In this document: positions 10,555 to 20,614 of the stretch, one piece after another
Position numbering within the stretch: position 1 is the first letter of the stretch
Layout: every line of letters begins with the position of its first letter
NCBI GenBank assembly: GCA_026545765.1
Contig: CM048842.1
Location: forward strand, 71,103,871 to 71,167,870
Source of the DNA: Plantago major
Taxonomy: Eukaryota > Streptophyta > Magnoliopsida > Lamiales > Plantaginaceae
Direction: 5' to 3'
Length of the DNA: 64,000 nt
Translations under genes and position numbers: made by a program
Notes under the pieces: generated by a model
The model's database searches: none
The model's input: only the letters and a program-made list of their open reading frames with translations
What the model was told of the DNA's origin: nothing

Positions 10555-11652
10555 GATACTAATCATTTAACTAAGATTCCTCCTTATGTTCCTGTTAGAC
10601 AAAAGAATATTCCTAAGAAATTCATTCAAAAGTGGATTCCTGCTGGAAGATTCTTTAATCCAGATGGTTCCATTGTTGGTATGAGAACCTAATCTCCTGT
10701 TTCCTGTTTTGTGCAGAACACTCTAAAGACTAACTCAAAGTGGCATTTTGATAGTGGATGTGGGAAGCACATGACAGGAGACAAAGCAAATCTGATTAAC
10801 TACAAAAAATGCAGTGATGGACCAATTATCAGGTTTGCTGGAGGAGATGAAAATCCAACCATAGGTTTTGGCAATTTGAAGTTCGGCGCCCTCACAATCT
10901 CTGAAGTACTTCATGTAAAGGGATTGAAATATAATCTCCTAATCATGAGTCAACTAGTAGACAAAGGGTACACTGTCAAGATCAAGTCAAAACTATGTAA
11001 AGTGATTGACAATGAGTCAAAGCAGACAGTCTTGGTTGCAAGGCGTAAAGGAAATCTTTATGTTGCTGATTGGGCATCCGCCACAACCGAAGAATGTCTC
11101 ATGGTGAGTCAATCTGGCCACACTGAAGAAAATTGGCTATGGCATAAAAGAATGAGTCACTTGAATTTCAAAACTCTGAATAAACTAGCCAAGAAAGAGT
11201 TGGTGGTTGGTTTACCCAAAATGGCATATAGAAAAGAAGGTGTATGCTCAGCTTGCCAAATGGTAAAACAATCCAAAACATCTTTCAAGTCTAAAACTAA
11301 ACATTCCAGTGAGAGGCCACTGCAAATGTTACATATGGATCTGTTTGAATCCTCAGTAACTAGTTATGCAGGAAAGAAGTATGGTTTGGTTGTTGTTGAT
11401 GATTACTCAAGATTCACTTGGGTTGTCTTTCTCAAACACAAATCTGATGCAAGGGTTGAGATACCTAACTTGCTGAATAAGCTCGAAATCATGAAAAATG
11501 ATAAGGTATCTGTAATCAGAACAGACCATGGTATTGAGTTTGTGAACCAGTACATCAAAGAGTTTTGTACTTGCAAAGGTATACAACATCAACTATCTTC
11601 TGTAAGGACACCACAACAAAATGGTGTTGCTGAAAGAAAGAATAGGACCTGA
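10555..11652 (+). CDS. Element B protease-integrase segment
   Basis: After the solo LTR the polyprotein resumes. A stop occurs at 10690-10692, then an open frame from about 10693 to 11652 encodes an aspartic protease with an intact Asp-Ser-Gly (WHFDSGCGKHMTG), a pre-integrase zinc region (WHKRMSH...CSACQ) and the integrase core with HMDLF, RTDHG and GVAERKN around the DDE residues. It ends at a premature stop (11650-11652) just after the catalytic Glu. It is a fragment of a polyprotein, not a complete gene. Confidence 0.88.
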
Positions 11653-12590
11653 AGAAGCAAAGAAGAACAATGCTTGCTGACACTGAAATAAGTGAGATCT
11701 ATTGGGTTGAAGCTGTAAACACAGCATGCTACACTCAAAATAGATGTCTGATTAACAAACACCATGACAAAACTCCGTACGAGCTTTCCATTGGTAGACC
11801 CCCTAGTATCAAACACTAAGGGTGTTTGGTTGCAGATGTTTCGTTCTTAACAATGGAAAAGAATACTTGAGAACATTTCAACCAAAGGCAGATGAAGGAG
11901 TATTTCTTGGTTATTCTCTGAATAGCAAAGACTACAGAATCTACAACAAAAGAACGCAAAAGATCGAAGAATCTATTCACGTAGTATTCTATGAAGGAAA
12001 CAAGAAAGTACTCTTAAATAATGATCTCTCATATAGGTTCAAAGAACTAATGATTAAAGATTCTGAAAAAGGATCCTCAGAAGGAAACAATTCTATCATT
12101 CAAATAGAGGATGAGTCTGACGATGAAAAGCAACATATGCTTAGTAACAACCAGATGACTCTAAGACATGATGAAGAATTTCCTATGAGAATTCCAGAAA
12201 TGGAACAGGCAACTGAGAACCTTCATCATGAAAAGGTATCTGAAAATGAGATTGCTGAAATGCAAGATCCAGATATCTCTAACACTGAAAAAGTGTCAGA
12301 TATCCATGACATTTCCCATGTGTCTGATATCCCAGATACTGCACAAGTATCTCATCAAGATCATATTGATTCACATTCAAATCAAAATTGATATTGATCC
12401 TACTAGTTCAAAACCCATTATGAAATGGATAAGAAATCGTCCTTCAAAAGATGTGATTGGTTCCATAGACCAAGGAGTTAGAACTAGAAGAGCAATCGCT
12501 GAAAATGCAAGTTGTCTCTATGGATGTTTCATCTCAAAAATTGAACCAAAGACTATAGAAGAAGCATTAAAAGATCAAGATTGAATCTCT
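11653..12590 (+). pseudogene. Element B integrase C-terminus and linker, broken
   Basis: Integrase-like sequence continues past the stop in a shifted frame. An open piece at 11822-12391 begins at the conserved FGCRCFVLNNG segment and contains the EGVFLGYS motif, followed by a low-complexity acidic linker rich in Ser, Asp and Glu with repeated VSD/DIS residues. A shift near 12390 is followed by another piece up to a TGA at 12582-12584. This is the part of pol joining integrase to reverse transcriptase. Confidence 0.8.
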
Positions 12591-14078
12591 GCAATGCAAG
12601 AAGAGTTGGATCAATTTGAGAGAAACAAAGTCTGGAAACTGGTTCCATTTGTTGACGAAATATCTGTAATCGGAACCAAGTGGATTTTCAGAAACAAAAT
12701 GAATTAGTCTGGTGAAATAACCAGAAACAAAGATAGGTTGGTTGCCAAGGGATTCACCCAGACTGAAGGACTAGATTTTGATGAATCTTATGCACCAGTT
12801 GCAAGATTGGATGCAATAAGACTCTTTCTAGCCTTTGCAGCTCATAATGACTTTACAGTTTATCAGATGGATGTCAAGAGTGCATTTCTATATGGTGAAC
12901 TGGCTGAGGAAGTCTATGTTGAGCAACCACTAGGTTTTGAAGTTTCCTCAGAAAGTAGGATGGTCTATAAGCTTCAAAAAGCTCTGTATGGGCTGAAACA
13001 AGCTCCAAGAGCATGGTATGATACATTGGCCAGATACCTACTAGAAAGTGGCTTCAAGAAAGGAGATGTTGACAAAACACTCTTCACACTGAACCATGAC
13101 GGGAAACTGCTTTTAGTTCAAGTATATGTTGATGACATTATATTTGGATCTAAAGACAAGCAACTTTGTGAAGATTTTGCTGAACTCATGAAATGTAAAT
13201 TTGAGATGAGCATGACGGGAGAATTGAATTATTTCCTAGGGCTGCAAGTCAAGCAACTCAATGATGGAATATTCATTAGTCAATCAAAGTATGCAAAGGA
13301 CATGCTCAATAAATTTAATCTAAAGCATTCTGAAAAGAATGCTAAGATACCAATGAGCATCGGAACCAAAATGACCTACACTGAATCTGACAAGAGTGTT
13401 GAAGAACACAAGTATAGGAAATTGATTGGATCGCTACTATACCTCACTGCAAGTAGACCTGATATTCAATATGCAGTTGGAGTGTGTGCTAGATTTCAGA
13501 CAAATCCAATGCAGACACACTACAACATTGCTATGAAAATATTAAGGTATGTAAAAGGTATTGTAGAAGTTGGATTGTGGTATCCAAAAGAGAGTGGATT
13601 GAGTTTGGTTGGCTATTCAGATGCCGACTATGCTGGATCATTGCTTGATAGAAAAAGCACCTCAGGAACTTGTCAATTTCTTGGTGCTAGATTAATATCA
13701 TGGTTCAGCAAGAAACAAAATTCAATTGCCACATCTACCACAGAGGCTGAATATATTGCTGCTGGGTGTTGTGCTTCACAGATATTGTGGATACAACAAC
13801 AACTCAAAGACTATGGACTCAATGAAGAGAAAACTCCCATTTTCTGTGACAACACAAGTGCCATTGCCATAACTCAGAATCCTAAGTTTCATGCAAGAAC
13901 AAAGCACATTGATGTTAGACACCACTTCATCAGAGACCATGTTGAAAAAGGCAATATAGAGATACTCAAGATTGGCACTGAAGACCAACTTGCAGATATC
14001 TTCACTAAGCCACTACAAGAAAGTAGATTCTTAGCCTTAAGACACAGTCTTGGACTAATGGAGCTACCAAAGAACTGA
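12591..14078 (+). CDS. Element B reverse transcriptase-RNase H
   Basis: Most of this is one long frame, interrupted upstream by a single in-frame TAG at 12706-12708 and then open from 12738 to the natural stop. Reverse transcriptase motifs are in order: [31 protein letters not shown] and the catalytic YVDD (about residue 130 of the 446-codon frame). RNase H follows with [24 protein letters not shown] and [11 protein letters not shown]. The end (LADIFTKPL) is typical for Copia pol. This is the best preserved enzyme in element B. Confidence 0.93.
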
Positions 14079-14861
14079 AAAAGTTCAGAAAAGAGATATC
14101 AAAGAAGAGAGAAGAGAAATCTGGAACGGGCATCCAGAGAAGAGGAATCTGGAATGGTATCCAGAAACCAAAGGCTAAAGGGTAAAATGGCTATTTGAAG
14201 ATCTCTGAGACGGGTACTCGGATATCTAGATCACTCAGTGAGGGGGAACACAAAAGAGAATAGTACAGTTAACTGCATTCAACTACTCTCTTGAAATTTG
14301 TATCATTACTATCTTTGTGTAAAACTTGGACAAATACTAAGTGTGAGATATACTCAGATGCAAACAGTGTTCTTAGGCACACAGAGAAATGTGATTCAGA
14401 TAGCTAATAGCCAAAATTCATTAAACGGGCATAATTACATTTGTTGATTGTGATCATTGCTGAAGAAGCAATGGTGACCCTTGATGAATTGGGCGATTGA
14501 TCTTCTGGCGAGATTAACTCTCGGTAAATAGTGGATTGAAATTCGACAGGCCCACTATGCATTTAATGCCGAACAAGCTTTTACTCACGCCTGCCTGCAA
14601 TTCATAGATACTTACACACAAAATCAATTTGTATGTATATGTCTGTGGAGATTACATTGCTATATATATGGGATTTTGGCAAAAGAAATTACTTTCGCCT
14701 AATCCAACATCTGCACTTACAAGAATAGCAAAATTATCTTCTTCTATTTCTCTGCAAATTTCTTCAACCTCTGCAAATCTCTGTTAGTCTTTCTGCAAAG
14801 AATCACTAATCTCTAACCCAAACTTCTTTCAAACTTCGAAAAACTTACACTATATAAAGAG
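14079..14861 (+). other. Spacer between pol and the extra 3' gene of element B
   Basis: No reading frame is evident. Bases 14100-14170 hold two related phrases with ATCTGGAA and CATCCAGA, and a GATATC-containing motif occurs at 14086 and 14222. The remainder is AT-rich with promoter-like stretches (TATATATATGGG near 14663-14673), which could drive a subgenomic transcript for the gene that follows. That use is a guess. Confidence 0.5.
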
Positions 14862-16739
14862 ATGGCTCCTAAGCGTTCGTCTACACAGAAGCCACAATCT
14901 TCTATCACGATGCATCTGAAAAGCAAGCACCAGAGTTGGTGATAGTAAACAATCGATTGGTAGGAAACTTTAATCCCGATCATTGGACTTCAAATCACAG
15001 GATGATTTGGGGTGGTGCCATGATTGAGGAATACCTCACGACTGCTGTTGATCCTTGACATGCTTGAAAAGGCACAAATCAAGGGTTTTCTATCTGCTCT
15101 TTCCAGTGGAATCTCTTCACTAGATGTGTTAGAATTCTACAATAATTCCAGGATTATATCCTGTGTTTCTGAAGGCATTGCAATAGTGTCTATAAAGACT
15201 TCAGTCCAAGGAAAGGAAATTCTTCTGGACTTAACAACTTTCTGCAAGTTGTTTGAACTTCAAAATCTTGGAAAGGATTTTGAAATAGACACCAAGGATG
15301 ATGATCTCCTTGAAGGTGTAAAACAGCTGTACAGTGGCGTGTGTGATCTTGAAAAATTAGATACACCCACTGATTTCAAGCTTGCTGACATCAGAACCAG
15401 ACATCTGTTGGTTCACTGGGATGTGTTAGCATGTATTCTTCACAGATGCTTTGATGGTCTACAAGGAGGTGCTGACCAGATAAGCCAAGAACGCTGGATG
15501 ATGATGTTCTTGCTACAACAACAAGACAAAAGGCTGGAAAACCCTTTTAATTGGGGGAAGTACGCCTTCATGAAATTTGTGAAGAAGATTCAAGGCTTTG
15601 AGCCTACAATCACTAAGGGACTTGCTGAGCCAAAGGCCACAGTAAGCTATGGTCTGAAGATATGCTACTTACTGGAATGTCTTGGCATTGAGCTCAGAGA
15701 GACGGCAGATATTGCCAACAGTAACCTACTATACAAATATGAGTATACAAACATGATGAAAAAGGTTACTGGATCTCAGAAAGGTTCCAAGAAACGAAAG
15801 ACTGAAGAGGTATCTAAGGGAAAAGTTGCGACCAAGAAGCCCAGAACTTCACGGAAGAAGTCTGCTGGCAAATCAGAAGGCACACCCATTGAGGTTGTCG
15901 ATTCCCAGATACCTGACGTCGCTGCAGATGAACTCATCAATGCTGCAAAAGAGGTATCGACTACTGAACAAGTAGACTCAGCAAGAGAAAGTGCTTTCAG
16001 AAATGTGAAGACTATTACAGAAAGCCTTGTTGATGAACTCATAAATGTTGCCAAAAGTAGTGAAAGATACCAAGCCTTATCTGCAGAAACCACAGGAATT
16101 ATGGACTAATCAGTTCCTAATGCTGATGAAAGCTCTGATGATGAAGATGATGAACTAATCATCTCTCAAGTCCTAGAAAAATCGAAAAGGGCTAAGGTTA
16201 CTGAAATAGTAACTGGTGTAGAGGTATCTGAAGAAGAACCTACACCACAGGTTGCTAAACAAGCACCTATAGCAAAGGTTGTTGGTGCCATCACACCATC
16301 AGGGACAGTCACATATGCACAACTTCAAGAAGCCCTGATGAGTGGTGACCTTGTATTGGCTGACGCTGATGTCAACGCCACACTTAAAAATCTGGAAGAG
16401 CTCTCAAATGCTCAAACGTCTGCTTCCAGACAACCACAACAACCACAACCACAACAGCCACAAGTGGTTGATGAAATGGTAAATGAACTTCATTTCGACA
16501 TGCCAGCAATGCAGTATGCTGAAGAAAATCCTGCAAATGAGCAGGTTCCCCAACTCCAAGAGAGGGATCAAACTGAGACACCTACTACGAATGATCAACC
16601 AGGGGTGGCAACTGAGTTAGCCACTCAGGAAAAGGTTGAAGTACCTCAAACTTCCAACAAAGAAGCAACACTGGAACAACGAGACCAACTCATGGAAAGG
16701 TCACAAGTTTCAGAGACTACTCAGCCTGACATTGCTCAG

Positions 16740-16814
16740 GTAGCTGAATGGTTTGTACTTGTGAATCTCTTTGTGTTTTCTGTCTTATTAACTATTAAAA
16801 ATTCTTTGTTACAG
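16740..16814 (+). other. Intron-like interval 1 (75 bp)
   Basis: It begins GTAGCTGAATGG and ends TTTGTTACAG. The interval is T-rich and encodes a hydrophobic run unlike the acidic flanks. Its length is a multiple of three, so the frame happens to stay open through it. Joining the sides leaves the acidic repeat region in phase 0. Confidence 0.65.
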
Positions 16815-17033
16815 GCTGAATTAGAAACAAAAGAGAAAGAGGAAGCTGCAAAGCTTGCCTCAGAATCTGAGAAGGAGGCCTCCATAGCCTCACCACTTAA
16901 GGAACAGGAGCCTGTCTCACAGGTTCCAACTGAGAAGAAAAATGAAGAGACTGAACAGTCTCTCTCTTCAGAAAAGAATCCAGAGACTTCCAAGGTCTCT
17001 GAGGAACAAGTATCTGAACCTTCTGCAGAGAAG

Positions 17034-17113
17034 GTATATCATTCAGATATCTATAATCTTCAAAGACAAATCTCTGATCATTTTTCTCAAACTAACATTG
17101 TCTTCTTAAACAG
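17034..17113 (+). other. Intron-like interval 2 (80 bp)
   Basis: It starts GTATATCATTCAG and ends TTCTTAAACAG. It breaks the frame if retained (80 bp), while removing it joins two Glu/Ser/Val-rich coding blocks in phase 0. The exon before it (16815-17033) is 219 bp. Confidence 0.7.
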
Positions 17114-17266
17114 GTTCAAAAAGAAGTAGAAGTTGCTGGGGAGTTGCCCGCTCAATCCCCACAACCAATGGAAATTGATGAGGCGTCAAAACCTTCATCA
17201 CAAGAAAATTTTCCAGAGACTGCACAAGTCTCTGAGCAACAAGTATCTGAGCCTCCAATAGTGGAG

Positions 17267-17348
17267 GTAATTGACCTCTCAGATATCTGATTTTGAAAAT
17301 AGAATTTTTCTTGATAAAATTTCCTAAGTGTTATGTTTCTAATCTCAG
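17267..17348 (+). other. Intron-like interval 3 (82 bp)
   Basis: It starts GTAATTGACCTC and ends TTCTAATCTCAG, and contains in-frame stops. The exon before it (17114-17266) is 153 bp, phase 0. The next exon starts GTTCAAGGAG, echoing GTTCAAAAAG at the start of the previous exon. Confidence 0.72.
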
Positions 17349-17468
17349 GTTCAAGGAGAAATAAAGATCACTGAGGATCAGACTTCCCAGACTCCTCCTC
17401 ATATCCAGATATCTGAGGCACCTGGAATTTCAGTAGTCCAACCCTCTGAGCCTGTTGTTGTTGCACAG

Positions 17469-17546
17469 GTAACACAGATACTTGACTACTCTAAAACTCA
17501 GATATCTAAACAAGTTTTGAAACTAACTCAAAACTCTTTCTTTCAG
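17469..17546 (+). other. Intron-like interval 4 (78 bp)
   Basis: It starts GTAACACAGATAC and ends TTCTTTCAG, with a clear pyrimidine tract. The exon before it (17349-17468) is 120 bp, phase 0. The following exon begins GCTCAAAGTAG. Confidence 0.72.
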
Positions 17547-18954
17547 GCTCAAAGTAGTGCCGAGAAGGAGTCAAATGATGACTATGAGAACCTTCTTCCC
17601 TTCTTCAAGACTCATACCTTGCCAAAGCATATTCAATGCTTCAAGAAATGGCAGAGGTTAAGGTGCTCTGCTCTCTCTGAAATACTGAGAATCACAGATC
17701 AACCAACAAGACGAGCACGAGCTCTTGACCTGGAAAACTACATCCATGCAATGTTCCCTACTGAACAATATCAGGTTGCGACCCTAATGCATAAGGATTT
17801 TTCCAAGAAAGTGGCACACAAATTGGTGCAAGCCTTCAAACATGCAGATGGTCAGACAAGATTGCATATGGCATTCAAGCCAGTCCTGCCCCAGACACTA
17901 CAATTTATTCCTTCTGAACAAGAAGAGGTTAATGAGCAGAAGATCACTATTCCTGAAGTGATTAATCTTGTATCTGAAGACAGTGAGGAGGAAGAAATAG
18001 ATGAGAATAACTTTGATGAACCTCCCTCTGACCATCTCAAAAAGAATGATGATGATATGACGGATGATGATGCCCCTGCACCAGGGACAGGAGGAATTGC
18101 AAAAGGAAACAATGCCTCAGATGCTGAAAAGCACACTGAGAGGACATCACAGCAATCCCCTCCTCCATCTCCTCAGAAATCCACTCATCCTTCACAGCAA
18201 TCCCAACAACAAAAAGACACTACTGAACAAGTAGTTGAGCACTCTGAGGAAACAACTCAGAAGATATTAAATACTCAAACCAGAACTGCTCAACTCAAAC
18301 AACTGTTGGAAGAAGAGCAACAGCTCCATCTTCAACTTGAAGAAGAGCTAGTTAAATCCAGAGATAAGCTCAATCAACTACAAGATCAATACTTACAAGA
18401 GACAGTAGCTTACTCTGAGGTTAAAGAGCTCCAGGATGCTGTAAATGCTATTGCTAAGGAGCTAGATACTGAAGAAGTATCTAAAGAAAAGCATGATGCT
18501 AAGGCTGCATCACCATCAAAAGAAAAACCATCCTCCTCTCAGAAAGGAAAGAAGCCCATCTCTGAGATGGTTGCTGGACTGGAAAATCTTGAAAATGTCC
18601 AAGAGGATGAAGATCACTGGGCTGATGACTCAGATGATGAAGAAGACAAGACTTTGGCAGAACACCGCAATGAACACTTGACGGTTTCTCATCTTAAAAG
18701 GAAGCTAATTGCTCCAGAAGTTTTCAACAAACTGCCAAATGTCCACTCCCATGAATATATGAATAGATATCAAGTTTTGGCACATCTTAAAAGGGAGATG
18801 TCTTCACAAAACAAAGATGTAATTGCCTCCGTCCCCTCAGATATGCAGAAATTAACTGAGCTCATCACTCAGAGAACAACCAGTATGATCATTGCTCAGA
18901 AGGATCTGGGAATGGTAAGGGACGATGATGTGTCACTAGCTGAAAAAGCTTTTC

Positions 18955-19700
18955 ATGAGGCAAGTTACAAGGTCTTTGGAAGCAGATGCCATACTAGGCC
19001 CATTGGCAGAGCTCACTGATAAGGAAAATGGACTTATCAAACAAAATCAGGAGCTCAAGGCTGAACTTCAGAAGTTGGTCACTGCCTACAACTACTTGCA
19101 AAAGAATTTTGAGTCCCTCTCAGATTCTTTTGTGGTACTTAGTCAGTCAACAATGACTAAGGGGGAAGAATTTGGATCTCAAGATCAGGAGGGAGGAAAG
19201 AAGAAATCTAGAGTTGGTGCGCCGAGAAAGGAAGAGGAAACAAGAAAATTCTACCACCACTCGAATAGATGATCCCTCATCAAATCAAGCTTTGCAAATA
19301 GTAGCTACTTCCAATGACCAATGAAGAAACTACAATGGTAACAAGTGGTCATGGCAAAAAGACCTCCAAGGAGTACCAAGGCTCCAAGGAGAAGACAAGT
19401 AAGAGGATTGATGAATCTTGAAGAAGAAGAAGAAGGCCAAATCAAATCCTCGGGCAATGAAGAAGGTCAAAAGTCTCACAAGAATTAATCTTGATGATGA
19501 TGAAGAGACTGATGAAGATGAAGCTCCTCTTCACAGAAAAAGGAAAATTGATAGCCTAACTGAGCCCATAGCTGCAAAGCCTTTAGCAGCTAAAACACCC
19601 TCTGGAAATACCAAGTCAATCCAGGGTGGTTCTTCAAGCAATCCCCAAAAGAGAATTCTAGACAAAGAAGGAACAGGCTGAGAGCTGAACAAAGAAAACT
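18955..19700 (+). pseudogene. C-terminal continuation of the extra gene, frame-shifted
   Basis: Around 18955-18990 the previous frame is replaced by an overlapping one (18955-19272). It continues a coiled-coil-like chain (LTDKENGLIKQNQELKAELQ) and a basic tail. A further piece (19418-19681) is Lys-rich with an acidic run (DDDEETDEDEA). The pieces look like one decayed C-terminus interrupted by small indels. Confidence 0.6.
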
Positions 19701-19953
19701 TCAACTACCACTCAGGCCTGAAGAAGCCAAGATTGAGTATGTGAAGACCAACAATTTTTTCTCTGTCTACATGTGCATTAATCAGAAAAATGGCTACTAG
19801 ATTCTGGAACTCAAGCACTTACTGGTAAATTCAAGGTTTCCAGAACCAATCCATAAACAGCTCTTGGCATGGAGAAAAGATAAGCCAATCTTGATTAACA
19901 CCAACCACATCAAAGCATGGTTGGATTTTGAAGTAATCAAGAGAACATAAGCC

Positions 19954-20337
19954 ATGAAGAAGGACCTCTCTGATGAATGTTCTTGTGGAAAGCCAGATGA
20001 TGTGCACAGAATTCCCAACATTACTGGAACAAGCACAAGAGCAAGACTTGCGGTGGAACCCTATGAGTCCTTCTACTTAACTGAAGATCAATACAAGGGT
20101 GACATCAGATATCTGAAGATCATCTATGAATACTTCAAGCTATCAGATATCAGAATCAAGCATGCCTGGAAGTGGGGAAAGTATCTGTGGGTCAAGCATT
20201 TTGTCAAGAGAAATCCCACCAAAACCTACAAGGAAGTCTGTGGATTTGCCAGAGACACAGAGATGATTGTCAGAACTCTTCTCTATGACTACTCTGATGA
20301 TATCAAAAGGTTTGGTGATAGGAAATTTGCAGACTGA
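19954..20337 (+). CDS. Short ORF before the polypurine tract of B, 127 aa, unknown
   Basis: The frame encodes a globular-looking, aromatic-rich protein (YESFYLTEDQYKGDIRYLKIIYEYFKL, shown here only in part by residues: YESFYLTEDQ and HAWKWGKYLWVKHFVK). It follows unclear sequence (19701-19953) that may be its broken 5' part. It may be the C-terminal domain of the extra gene or a separate small gene. I do not recognise a family. Confidence 0.4.
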   Translation: MKKDLSDECSCGKPDDVHRIPNITGTSTRARLAVEPYESFYLTEDQYKGDIRYLKIIYEYFKLSDIRIKHAWKWGKYLWVKHFVKRNPTKTYKEVCGFARDTEMIVRTLLYDYSDDIKRFGDRKFAD

Positions 20338-20614
20338 TCCATGGAACTGTTTTGAAGACTTGAAGATTTTTGAAGACTTGAAGACTTGTCATCTAGAATG
20401 TTCACTTGGAGCTTGGTAACTCCTGTTGTTCTATTTAACTACGTAGTTTCTGTGATTTTGCTTATTGATCTTTTCTGTTAAATCTTGAAAAAGTTATCTA
20501 TAAGCTTTCTCTGTATCATATTTACGTAGAAATGATTAAGTGGTGGATTGTTTCCTCATCCAGATTTGTAATAGGTCAGATAGTCATCGTTGACTGATCA
20601 AAATGGGGGAAATT
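20338..20614 (+). other. 3' untranslated region and polypurine tract of B
   Basis: AT-rich non-coding sequence ends in AAAATGGGGGAAA (about 20600-20612) two bases before the 3' LTR. A purine tract here primes plus-strand synthesis in LTR elements. Confidence 0.8.

Larger units (their letters stand above)
14862..19019 (+). pseudogene. Extra 3' gene of element B (env position), multi-exon, unknown function
   Basis: The start is ATGGCTCCTAAGCGTTCG; a frame break near 14920-15060 leads to a 361-codon open frame (15024-16109), a stop, then 16110-16739. The protein has a folded-looking N-terminal part (HWDVLACILHRCFDGLQGG, RWMMMFLLQQQ), a Lys/Arg-rich nuclear-signal-like stretch (KKRKTEEV...KKPRTSRKKSAGK), then a long acidic Glu/Ser/Pro/Gln region. 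From 16740 four intervals with GT...AG ends and pyrimidine-rich 3' ends interrupt it. The last exon (17547 onward) has a compact segment (HIQCFKKWQRLRCSAL), an acidic stretch and a coiled coil (about 18280-18470). No transmembrane or signal segment stands out, so it is not an obvious envelope. I do not recognise the family. Confidence 0.7.

Noticed and set aside
14862..20337. Retroviral-type envelope gene in element B
   Set aside because: Only the position after pol fits. No signal peptide, transmembrane segment or cleavage site stands out, so I call it an extra gene of unknown role.
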